In this document: piece after piece, positions 6,654-13,778 of the stretch
Numbering within the stretch: the first letter of the stretch is position 1
Layout of the letters: each line of letters opens with the position of its first letter
Origin: a virus
Length of the DNA: 64,000 nt
IMG/VR virus record: IMGVR_UViG_3300044841_000066
Coordinates: 1 to 64,000 of that record
Reading direction: 5' to 3' (one strand)
Program-made: the position numbers and the translations under genes
Notes under the pieces: model-generated
Told to the model about the DNA's origin: nothing
Database searches by the model: none
The model's input: only the letters and a program-made list of their open reading frames with translations

Positions 6654-7625
6654 ATGCAGCTCGACTGGCGTGGGCTTCTCAGCTCGATCCATGTGGATTG
6701 GCGCGATCGTGGAGCTAATTGTAGATCAGGAAACGTGAATATTTCTTGTCCTTTCTGTGGCAACGATCCCTCCTATCATCTGGCCATCGCTGAGCAACGC
6801 GAGGCTTTCTACTGCTACCGCGACGATCGGCATAGTGGCCGGCAATTCGTCTACCTGCTCGTCAAGCTGGGGATTGCGCGACCCGAGGCAATCCGCTTAA
6901 TTAACAGCTTCATGATGCATTCCCAACCGATTGTCAGAGAGGCCGTCAAGCAAGCGCCCGGCCATCTGGCGCCGGCTTGGGATCGCTTCGCTAGTGCTGT
7001 CGATAACAGGCATGCTGTAGCCTATCTGACGCGCCGGGGCATCGCCCGCCCTGAGCAGATCATCGCGCGCTATGACTTGCGTGTGGCGCTCGCCGGGACC
7101 TGGGGTCGACGCTTGCTGATCCCCTTCCTATCGCCTCGGGGCGATGTGCTGACCTGGACCGGGCGCGGCCTGATCGACGATATGGTGCCCAAATACCTCA
7201 CCCAGACATCGAGCGACCCCGGCCTGATCTTTGTGCCCGACTATGATAAGCGCGGCAAAGGCTGTCTTGTCATCACCGAGGGGCCATTCGATGCTTTGAA
7301 ACTCGCGATTATTTCGCAAGACTCTCCATTTATCGTTGCGGCGCTGACGGGCAAGCAGCTCAATCCATCGCGGTTGCTCAAGCTGCGCGAGCTGGCTGAC
7401 GGCTGCGATAGCGTGCTCGTGGCGCTGGACTCAGATGTGAATACGTCGTCGCATTTTGCAATAATTTCGGATATTGCGGGTTTCTTGCCAATCCGATATA
7501 TTGGCCGAGCGCGGTTGCCGTCGGGTTACAAAGACCCGGCCGATCTGCCATCGGAAGGGGCACTAGAATGGCTCATGAGTCAGCGAACCGCGCTGAAAAC
7601 GAAAGACCGGCAAAAAGCCATGTGA
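6654..7625 (+). CDS. DnaG-like DNA primase
   Basis: Synthesises RNA primers for phage replication, 323 aa. Residues 30-70 hold a zinc-binding segment (CPFCGNDPSYHLAI, then FYCYRDDRHSGRQF), with Cys and His spaced as in CHC2-type primases. A TOPRIM domain follows: the acidic motif LVITEGPFDALKLA near residue 205 and the DxD-like motif LVALDSDVN near residue 260. It is shorter than host DnaG and lacks the C-terminal helicase-binding domain, as in many phages. It starts the replication block and overlaps the sigma-like gene by 58 bp. Confidence 0.9.
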   Translation: MQLDWRGLLSSIHVDWRDRGANCRSGNVNISCPFCGNDPSYHLAIAEQREAFYCYRDDRHSGRQFVYLLVKLGIARPEAIRLINSFMMHSQPIVREAVKQAPGHLAPAWDRFASAVDNRHAVAYLTRRGIARPEQIIARYDLRVALAGTWGRRLLIPFLSPRGDVLTWTGRGLIDDMVPKYLTQTSSDPGLIFVPDYDKRGKGCLVITEGPFDALKLAIISQDSPFIVAALTGKQLNPSRLLKLRELADGCDSVLVALDSDVNTSSHFAIISDIAGFLPIRYIGRARLPSGYKDPADLPSEGALEWLMSQRTALKTKDRQKAM

Positions 7626-8179
7626 CTTTCGTACGACCCATCATTCGCTTTGAGTGGGGTGGGGCTTTCGAGGGGTGGGCGCGGGGCTGGGTATCGCGCA
7701 ATTTCTGGCGCGTGCGTGAACTGCTTGGCTCGGAGGAGGATGCGCTACAGGAGTGCGCGCTGATCTTTGTCAAGTGCAAGCGCTCCTATGAGGGGCGGGT
7801 GACCAATCCGGCCTGGATGATGGCGCTGTTCAAGCAGGCAGTCGTCAACGACTGGAACACGATGTCGCAGAAGGATAGCCGGCTGCGCGCGCTCCCGCTC
7901 CCCGATGCTGAGGAAGGCATTGATCACAATCCCGGCTTTCTGATGGCGGCGGTTAGCAGTGGATCGGCCGAGCTACAAGAGGTCGTCCGCGTGATCGCCA
8001 ACGCGCCCTCGGAGTTCCTTGGGATGCTGTTCAACAAGGCCGAGGATGTGAATTCGGACAATGCCGAGGTCGCCGCGCAGGCGATCCAGAGCCTCAATCG
8101 CCGGGTAAAGCGGCTCTGCGGTATAAGGGGTACAGCTACGGATGTCATATCCGAGTTGCGCGCAATCCTGATGGGGTAG
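7568..8179 (+). CDS. Sigma-factor-like protein (ECF-type region 2)
   Basis: 203 aa. Residues 35-100 resemble sigma region 2: FWRVRELLGSEEDALQEC then AWMMALFKQAVVNDWN, matching the pattern ED-x-x-QE followed by an aromatic-rich helix of ECF sigma factors. A C-terminal helical part (AAQAIQSLNRRVKRLCGI) could be a reduced region 4, but no clear HTH is visible. If real, it would redirect RNA polymerase to phage promoters, fitting the shared TTGC-17-TATATC promoters of this window. ATG 7568 follows GGAAGG. The assignment rests on pattern only. Confidence 0.55.
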   Translation: MAHESANRAENERPAKSHVTFVRPIIRFEWGGAFEGWARGWVSRNFWRVRELLGSEEDALQECALIFVKCKRSYEGRVTNPAWMMALFKQAVVNDWNTMSQKDSRLRALPLPDAEEGIDHNPGFLMAAVSSGSAELQEVVRVIANAPSEFLGMLFNKAEDVNSDNAEVAAQAIQSLNRRVKRLCGIRGTATDVISELRAILMG

Positions 8180-8207
8180 CGCGCTCCTCTTATCAGGAGT
8201 ACACACC

Positions 8208-8957
8208 TTGCCCGATCGCAGCTCAATTACCAACCATGTCGTTGTATTCAGCGGCGGCATGGACTCGTTCACCCTCTTGCATAGTGTCCTCCGGCAAGAA
8301 GTTACCATTCCGCTTGACAATATCTACGCGCTGTCTTTTAACTACGGCCAGCGTCATAAGCGCGAGTTGAGCGCGGCAAAGATTGTATGCGATCGGCATG
8401 GCGTTTCGCAGCACTTCATCTCCCTGGCATTCCTGAATGATCTGTCGCCGATCTCAGCGCTGACCAGCGATACCCCGGTCCCGCATGGTCACTATGCGGC
8501 GCCATCCATGAAGCAGACGGTTGTACCGGGGCGCAATACGATCATGCTGGCGGCGGCATTGGCGTTTGCCGAGGGCCTCGATCCGGATCGTCCTGGCATC
8601 ATCTATTATGGCGCACATTCCGGCGATCATGACATCTACCCGGATTGCCGGCCAGCCTATATCGAGGCGATGCAGGCGGTTGTCTATACAGCCACCGAAG
8701 GCCGCGTCATCCTCCGCGCGCCTTTCATGGACATGACCAAGGGCGACATCCTCAAGCATGGGTTGAACATCGGCCTGCTGGCGGAGAATTATCGGAATAC
8801 CTGGACCTGCTATGCCGGCGGCGCAGTGTCATGTGGCAAATGCGGTTCATGCACCGAACGCCTGCTTGCGTTTGACGAGGCGGGCATGATCGATCCCTTG
8901 GAATATCAGGATCGCGATAGCTACAAAGCGCAGGCCAAAGACGATCCAACCGCGTAA
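8208..8957 (+). CDS. queC: 7-cyano-7-deazaguanine (preQ0) synthase QueC
   Basis: Converts 7-carboxy-7-deazaguanine to preQ0 with ATP and ammonia. It is 249 aa, near the family length. The PP-loop SGGMDS is at residues 16-21, followed by FNYGQRHKRELSAAK. The C-terminus carries the four-Cys zinc site (WTCYAGG, then CGKCGSC), complete here. Translation starts at TTG 8208, 7-8 nt after AGGAG; no ATG fits. No glutaminase (GAT) domain is fused, unlike the GAT-QueC proteins tied to archaeosine-type DNA. It is a core gene of the deazaguanine pathway with folE (9876), queF (20968), queD-like (28341) and queE (28668). Confidence 0.95.
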   Translation: MPDRSSITNHVVVFSGGMDSFTLLHSVLRQEVTIPLDNIYALSFNYGQRHKRELSAAKIVCDRHGVSQHFISLAFLNDLSPISALTSDTPVPHGHYAAPSMKQTVVPGRNTIMLAAALAFAEGLDPDRPGIIYYGAHSGDHDIYPDCRPAYIEAMQAVVYTATEGRVILRAPFMDMTKGDILKHGLNIGLLAENYRNTWTCYAGGAVSCGKCGSCTERLLAFDEAGMIDPLEYQDRDSYKAQAKDDPTA

Positions 8958-8997
8958 CGGGTTGATAATAAACCGAAATTTTAGTTGAAAAAATCGC

Positions 8998-9032
8998 TTG
9001 CAACAGATAGACCAACCCGCTATCTGTTGCAA
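8998..9032. promoter_or_regulatory. Perfect 13-bp dyad overlapping a TTGCAA-17-TATCTG promoter
   Basis: TTGCAACAGATAG (8998-9010) and its exact complement (9020-9032) flank a 9-nt spacer. The same bases form TTGCAA (8998-9003), a 17-bp spacer, and TATCTG (9021-9026), a promoter in the phage's own style for the gene at 9094. As a palindrome it also reads as a promoter on the other strand. Promoter and operator are therefore superimposed. Confidence 0.65.
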
Positions 9033-9093
9033 CGCAGTAAGGAAATCCCATCTGCGCGGAATTGCCCGCTCCCAGCATAAGGAACTCGATCCC

Positions 9094-9774
9094 ATGGCCA
9101 AGAAACCCGCCGCCTCCAAGGCGACCCATGACAAGCTCAAGGCCGCCGCGCCGGCCGCTGAGACGGCAACGACCACTCACGAGGCCGCCGTCGAGGCATC
9201 GACTGAGCGCATGGTCGATGAGGCGCTGAACGCGCAGAAGAATTCCGACCCGATCCTGGTCCACGATGAGCTGCTCGACATGGCGCGCGGTATCAAGGCC
9301 GATTTCGCTGATCAGGGCACCAAGGAAGACGACAAGACCTATCTCTGCCGGTTGATGGAAGTCATCTCTGATCTCGACGACCCCACTTTCGACACCATGC
9401 AGCAGAAGACCCAGGATTGGTACAACGACACAGCGCGTGCCGAGTCCACGAGCAAGCCCTGGCCGCATGGCAACCCCGAGGGCTTCAGCTCCAAGTTCGG
9501 TGGCAAGGCCGACGCCAAGGCGCCCAAGGCACCCAAGGCCGCCGCTGAGAAGGCGCCCAAGGCCGCCAAGGCACCGCCGCCGGCCAAGGGACCGAGCATC
9601 ACCCTCAAGGTGCGCGAACTCGTCTGCGCCAATCCCGGCATGAAGCTCGAAGAGCTGGAAAAGCAGCTTGCCGCTGTCGGCCATGTCGTCAAGAAATCGA
9701 CGACCTCGACGATCCGCTCCGATGTTCTCGCGACAATCCAGGCCGCCAAGAATGTCGGGGTCTGGAAAAGCTAA
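9094..9774 (+). CDS. Histone-like Lys/Ala-rich protein with C-terminal HTH-like domain
   Basis: 226 aa from ATG 9094 (ribosome site AAGGAA). The N-terminus is Lys/Ala-rich (MAKKPAASKATHDKLKAAAP), the centre is an acidic helical domain (residues 50-125), and residues 145-170 are a Lys-Ala-Pro linker like histone H1 tails. The last 60 residues resemble a winged helix (LVCANPGMKLEELEKQL, then TSTIRSDVLATIQAAKN). A nucleoid- or phage-DNA-binding role is inferred. The expression unit is separate, with the dyad promoter upstream and a hairpin downstream. The THDKLKAA peptide recurs at the start of FolE. Confidence 0.6.
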   Translation: MAKKPAASKATHDKLKAAAPAAETATTTHEAAVEASTERMVDEALNAQKNSDPILVHDELLDMARGIKADFADQGTKEDDKTYLCRLMEVISDLDDPTFDTMQQKTQDWYNDTARAESTSKPWPHGNPEGFSSKFGGKADAKAPKAPKAAAEKAPKAAKAPPPAKGPSITLKVRELVCANPGMKLEELEKQLAAVGHVVKKSTTSTIRSDVLATIQAAKNVGVWKS

Positions 9775-9797
9775 GCCTTCCCGTCCTGACTGATCCC

Positions 9798-9833
9798 ATT
9801 ACCGCCGCCCGGCACCAGCTAGGCGGCGGTAAT
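9798..9833 (+). terminator. Strong hairpin after the histone-like gene
   Basis: ATTACCGCCGCC (9798-9809) pairs exactly with 9822-9833 around a 12-nt loop. The tract after it (GTTGTCT) is only partly T-rich, so termination may be incomplete and some folE transcription may come from upstream. Confidence 0.6.
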
Positions 9834-9844
9834 GTTGTCTGGGG

Positions 9845-9852
9845 TATATATC
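9845..9852 (+). promoter_or_regulatory. TATATATC -10-like element before folE
   Basis: GGGGTATATATCC lies about 25 bp before the folE start. It shares the TATATC core with other leaders in the window, but no TTGC -35 is seen 17 bp upstream. Confidence 0.35.
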
Positions 9853-9875
9853 CAGGCAAGAGAGGATACGCCCGC

Positions 9876-10520
9876 ATGCAGCCGACCCACGACAAGCTCA
9901 AAGCCGCCGTCAGCCTACCGTCACCAACGCGTGCCGAGGCGCTGACAGCGGTCAGGACGTTGATCGCCTATATCGGGGACGATCCCCAACGCGAAGGCCT
10001 GCTGGATACGCCAGAGCGCGTGTTAAAGGCATGGGGCAAGGATTGGGGGCGCGGCTATCAGGAGATCGCGCCGGCCGATCTGATCCGCACCTTCGAGGGG
10101 CAACATAACCCCGCTTACCTGCATCCGGCGCCGCGCCGCTATGACCAGATGGTCGTTGTCAAGAACATCGACATCTTCAGTTGCTGCGAGCACCACATGG
10201 CGCCGTTCTTTGGCCGCGCGCATATCGCCTATGTGCCGGGGAGCAAGGGGTTGGTCGGCCTATCCAAGCTGGCGCGGGTGGCGGATCATTTCTCGCGCCG
10301 GCTTCAGGTGCAAGAGCGGTTGACCGAGCAGGTGGCCGGCTTCTTGGCTGAGCACCTATCCCCGCATATCGCTGTCATGCTCGCCTGCACCCATCTATGC
10401 ATGGTCAGCCGGGGCGTGCAGCAGGCGCATTCGATTACTCAGACAACCGCATTGCGGGGAGACTTTTACAATGATCCGACCACGAGGGCGGAGTTCCTCC
10501 GCGCCTGCCCCGTCGCCTAA
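9876..10520 (+). CDS. folE: GTP cyclohydrolase I (FolE)
   Basis: Converts GTP to 7,8-dihydroneopterin triphosphate, the first step toward preQ0. It is 214 aa, the normal length for type I enzymes. The zinc and catalytic residues are visible: FSCCEHHMAPFFG (Cys and His-His near residue 105), GLSKLARVADHFSRRLQVQERLTEQ, and a C-terminal ACTHLCMVSRGV with the second zinc Cys. AGAGGA precedes ATG 9876. The first 15 residues (MQPTHDKLKAAVS) resemble the N-terminus of the preceding histone-like protein. The end overlaps the DpdA-like gene by 50 bp, which supports a joint role in DNA modification rather than folate supply. Confidence 0.95.
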   Translation: MQPTHDKLKAAVSLPSPTRAEALTAVRTLIAYIGDDPQREGLLDTPERVLKAWGKDWGRGYQEIAPADLIRTFEGQHNPAYLHPAPRRYDQMVVVKNIDIFSCCEHHMAPFFGRAHIAYVPGSKGLVGLSKLARVADHFSRRLQVQERLTEQVAGFLAEHLSPHIAVMLACTHLCMVSRGVQQAHSITQTTALRGDFYNDPTTRAEFLRACPVA

Positions 10521-11556
10521 ATGCAACATAATTTTGGATAGTGGGGCGTATAGCGCGTGGCGGTCCGGCAAGCCGATCGATCTGGATAAGTACTGCGACT
10601 ACCTGCTGGCCAACACGGATTGGATCGGGAGCTATGTCGCGCTCGATGTGATCAATCCCGGCAATCCTGAGGCGGCGGCCAAGGCCAGCTTTGATAACTA
10701 CGAGCATATGCGAGCGCGCGGCCTCGATCCGATCCCTGTCTACCATGTCGGCGAGGACATCTCCTGGCTCTACCGCATGCTGGATGCCGGCGCCTCCTAT
10801 ATCGGGTTGTCGGCCAGCTCACTGGTCAGCCGCAACAAGGTGGATGATTGGTATGCGCTGGCATGGTCGCATTTGGTTAACTCCGAAGGCTTGCCGATCA
10901 TCAAGGCGCATGCCTTCGGGGAGGGGCGCCCGGCCAGCCTCAAGCAATTCCCTTGGTACTCGGCGGATACCACAAGCTGGATTTACACTGCACAAAGAAC
11001 GGGTCAGGTGACCTTGCCGGATGGCCAGAGCCTGTCGATGCGGAACGATGGCGGCGGGTCGAAGTCGGCACCGGCCGCCGACGGCTTGCCCGAGATCGAG
11101 CGCGCCATATTCGACGAGCTGCTCAAAGATGCCAAGATCAACCCGGCGGCATTCCAGGCCGAGGGGATCACCGCCAAGCTGATCCGCACCTACCTGACAG
11201 CGATCTACTACCTACGCTGCCAGGATGCGGTGCGCGCCATGCATCCGATCCGCCATCAACCTGTCGGGTTCTTTCACAATGGCTTCTCGGCCGCGCCCAA
11301 GATCAGCTTTAAGGAATTCAACTTTCACTTGGTGATCGGCACCAACGACACAGCATACGCGGTGATTGCCAAGCTCTTGCATCCGAATGTGTTGATTTCC
11401 TACTTCATGCTGGCCGGGGTCGATCCGATCCGCCAAGCAACGAACGGGCATCTCGTCAAGCTCCTCAGTCAATTCGCCGCTGATCCGGTGGCGGCGGTCA
11501 AGGCTGAGGACCGCTGGAACCGCTATTGGGTTATTTTGGAGGAATATGTGAAATGA
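10471..11556 (+). CDS. dpdA: DpdA-like DNA transglycosylase (TGT superfamily), copy 1
   Basis: 361 aa, candidate enzyme that swaps guanine in DNA for a 7-deazaguanine base. A TGT-like start, IILDSGAYSAW, puts an Asp at residue 23 in the place of the TGT Asp in DSGGFQ. GSYVALDVI and then DPIPVYHVGEDISWLYRM follow the barrel order, with GASYIGLSAS next. SADTTSW (Asp166) is a good candidate for the nucleophile. The second half (residues 230-361) is helical and may contact DNA. It overlaps folE by 50 bp and its stop overlaps the clamp gene by 4 bp. A later start near residue 18 is possible. Family assignment is strong; the exact base is inferred from the pathway. Confidence 0.82.
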   Translation: MIRPRGRSSSAPAPSPKCNIILDSGAYSAWRSGKPIDLDKYCDYLLANTDWIGSYVALDVINPGNPEAAAKASFDNYEHMRARGLDPIPVYHVGEDISWLYRMLDAGASYIGLSASSLVSRNKVDDWYALAWSHLVNSEGLPIIKAHAFGEGRPASLKQFPWYSADTTSWIYTAQRTGQVTLPDGQSLSMRNDGGGSKSAPAADGLPEIERAIFDELLKDAKINPAAFQAEGITAKLIRTYLTAIYYLRCQDAVRAMHPIRHQPVGFFHNGFSAAPKISFKEFNFHLVIGTNDTAYAVIAKLLHPNVLISYFMLAGVDPIRQATNGHLVKLLSQFAADPVAAVKAEDRWNRYWVILEEYVK

Positions 11557-12623
11557 TTGCCGCCCATCTTGCCGCCTGCCTTGCACCGTTCGCCCAGCTC
11601 GCGAACAAGCACGCCCTATCGGATGTCTACAAGTGCATCGAGGTGCAGCCGCAGCTCGTGCGCGGCTGCTCACAATACGGCGTGCTTGAGGCCTCGCTGT
11701 CGATCGGCATTCCGGAAACGATCTGGATCGACGCGCTGATCTTTACCTCCGTCCTCAAGTCGTTGCCCGACAAAGAGGAAGTCGTCTTCGTGTTGAAATC
11801 CGGCGCGCTCGAGTGGGAGTGCGGCATGGCCACGGGCAAATTGGCGATCATGGCGGCGCAAAAGATACCGCTCATCGATCCGGCGTCGTTGCCCAAAGAC
11901 GCACCATGGACGCCCACCGAGAGCTTTATCGACGCGCTGGAATTGGGCGCCCTGGCCTGCGGCTCGGTCGGCATGGCCAGCGCTGGGGTCTATGGCGTTG
12001 TACTGGATAATCGCGCCGACTTCCGCATCGTGTCCTCGGACAATGTGACGGTGGCCTCGTGCCGGGTCTCCGATCGGGTCGCTACCTTCCCCGAACGCAT
12101 CACGCTGTCGCCCGATGCCGCCGCCATGCTGGATACGATACTGAACAATGACGCCAAGGAAGCCAAGCTCAGCATCGGCGAGAACATCGTTTACTGCGTC
12201 AACAAGGCGTTCCGGCTGCTGCTCCGGCCCATCCCAGCGGTCAAGCATGATCTCCGTGCCCTGACCGATAACTACGCGTCTGCTGACAGCGTGGCGGAAA
12301 TCCCGCGCGAGCGTCTCGTCGCCTTTATCAAGCGATCGGCCGCGCTGAGTGAAAACAAGGGACAGACCTATGTTACGCTTGCGGCGGCCGAGGGCGCGCT
12401 GTCGCTGTCGTTTGCCGAGGGCGCGGCATCCTCGGACGAATACTATCTGGTCAAGGACTTGGCGGTGCCGACCTTGCCCGAGATCAAGCTGGACGCGGGC
12501 CGGGTGGCGCGGGTATTGTCGCATGCTAATGAGATCGTGCTCGACCATATCGAGCGCAAGGTATTGATCTTTCGCGGCATGAACCCGCCTTTCCTCTATA
12601 TGGTGGCCGGACGCTCGGAGTAA
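11553..12623 (+). CDS. Sliding-clamp-like protein (DnaN-type beta clamp)
   Basis: 356 aa, close to the 366 aa of bacterial beta clamps. ATG 11553 forms an ATGA overlap with the DpdA-like gene and follows GGAGGA. The sequence has three roughly equal alpha-beta parts with clamp-like elements (LEASLSIGIPETIWI, FERITLSPDAAAMLD-like central helix, EIVLDHIERKVLIFR near the end, FLYMVAG as the final strand). The assignment is supported by the dnaX-like clamp loader gene at 18234. Sequence conservation is low, so another replisome protein cannot be ruled out. Confidence 0.6.
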   Translation: MIAAHLAACLAPFAQLANKHALSDVYKCIEVQPQLVRGCSQYGVLEASLSIGIPETIWIDALIFTSVLKSLPDKEEVVFVLKSGALEWECGMATGKLAIMAAQKIPLIDPASLPKDAPWTPTESFIDALELGALACGSVGMASAGVYGVVLDNRADFRIVSSDNVTVASCRVSDRVATFPERITLSPDAAAMLDTILNNDAKEAKLSIGENIVYCVNKAFRLLLRPIPAVKHDLRALTDNYASADSVAEIPRERLVAFIKRSAALSENKGQTYVTLAAAEGALSLSFAEGAASSDEYYLVKDLAVPTLPEIKLDAGRVARVLSHANEIVLDHIERKVLIFRGMNPPFLYMVAGRSE

Positions 12624-12628
12624 CAGAC

Positions 12629-12832
12629 ATGGTTCGGGGTAATTTCGAAACGCTAAAGCAACTCGATACGCTGCTCATGATGCCCTACCTTGAGGTAGTA
12701 GCAAGACAGATCGCTGCGGATACAATGCGATTGGTTGCGGATAAGCATGGTCTGCGCTTACCCGATGATCTTTGGCAACAAGCGATCGGCAAAGCCCAAG
12801 AGAAAATTGCCAATGATTTCGGGTTGAAGTAG
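12629..12832 (+). CDS. Hypothetical 67-aa helical protein
   Basis: Begins MVRGNFETLKQLDTLLMMP, all helix, neutral to basic. It lies between the clamp and methyltransferase genes with gaps of 4-5 bp. No family recognised. Confidence 0.55.
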   Translation: MVRGNFETLKQLDTLLMMPYLEVVARQIAADTMRLVADKHGLRLPDDLWQQAIGKAQEKIANDFGLK

Positions 12833-12836
12833 GCGA

Positions 12837-13778
12837 ATGGGCTTTTTTGACATACCAGTAGAGACAACAATCGAGCATCCCGACTGCTCGATTGTTGTGG
12901 GCAATTGCCTGGATATCCTACCCACGCTGGCCGCAAGTTCGGCGCAAAGCTGCGTCACCTCGCCACCCTATTTCGGTCTGCGCGACTACGGCGTTGATGG
13001 GCAGATCGGGCTTGAGCCATCGCCGGACGAATATGTCGCTGAGCTGGTCAAGGTGTTTCGCGGGGTCTGGCGCGTCTTGCGCGATGACGGGACACTATGG
13101 CTCAACCTGGGTGATAGTTATTGCACCACCGCGCCTGGAAGTATAGTCGATCCTGCAAAAATGACAGGCATACATGTGCATAAGGGTGCCTATAGAAGAC
13201 CTGAAACACCGCCGGGTCTAAAACCAAAAGACCTGATCGGCATTCCCTGGCGCGTCGCCTTCGCCTTGCAAGCGGACGGTTGGTATCTGCGCAGCGGCAT
13301 TGTCTGGAACAAACTTAACCCCATGCCCGAAAGTGCCACAGATCGGCCAACATCATCGTATGAAATGGTCTTTCTCATGAGCAAGGCGGTGCAGTATTAC
13401 TATGATGCCGCCGCAATTGCTGAGCTTTCTGTGGACGAAGGGCGCCCGAGCGGACCAAAAAGCGATCCAAGTCGCAATGACGGCAATCGTACAGGGATAA
13501 TCAAAGGAAATGGCGCTACGCGTAACGCACGCAATGTCTGGACTATTTCCACATTACCATATGATGGCGCCCATTTCGCCGTCATGCCGCCGGCACTCGC
13601 TGGACGCTGCATCAAGGCGGGCAGCAGGCCGGGCGATCTGATCCTCGATCCATTCGGCGGTGCGGCAACAACGGGATTGGCGGCGGCGCAGCTTGGTCGC
13701 AAGGCCATGCTGATCGAACTCAATCCGGCGTCGGCCAAGCTCGGGCGCGAGCGCGTCGCCAGAGAGCTGTATCGCTGA
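12837..13778 (+). CDS. Beta-class DNA methyltransferase (N4-cytosine or N6-adenine)
   Basis: 313 aa SAM-dependent DNA methyltransferase. The catalytic motif IV TSPPYFGLRDYG is near residue 42, and the SAM-binding motif I DPFGGAATTGLAAAQLGR is near residue 265; this order is that of the beta class. SPPY fits N4-cytosine enzymes but also some N6-adenine ones. The target region lies between, residues 110-240. No restriction endonuclease is adjacent, so it is an orphan enzyme for self-protection or regulation. The stop overlaps the polymerase start (TGATG). The first residues MGFF are shared with the polymerase start. Confidence 0.9.
   Translation: MGFFDIPVETTIEHPDCSIVVGNCLDILPTLAASSAQSCVTSPPYFGLRDYGVDGQIGLEPSPDEYVAELVKVFRGVWRVLRDDGTLWLNLGDSYCTTAPGSIVDPAKMTGIHVHKGAYRRPETPPGLKPKDLIGIPWRVAFALQADGWYLRSGIVWNKLNPMPESATDRPTSSYEMVFLMSKAVQYYYDAAAIAELSVDEGRPSGPKSDPSRNDGNRTGIIKGNGATRNARNVWTISTLPYDGAHFAVMPPALAGRCIKAGSRPGDLILDPFGGAATTGLAAAQLGRKAMLIELNPASAKLGRERVARELYR

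Noticed and set aside
8208-8957. GAT-QueC (archaeosine-type) assignment
   Set aside because: The protein has only the QueC domain with PP-loop and C-terminal Cys cluster; no glutaminase domain is fused before or after.
8752-9684. 310-codon open frame on the minus strand
   Set aside because: It runs antisense across the queC end, the promoter dyad and the histone-like gene. Its composition (Leu/Gly/Arg) is that of an antisense shadow in GC-rich DNA, and the plus-strand genes have ribosome sites and recognised domains.
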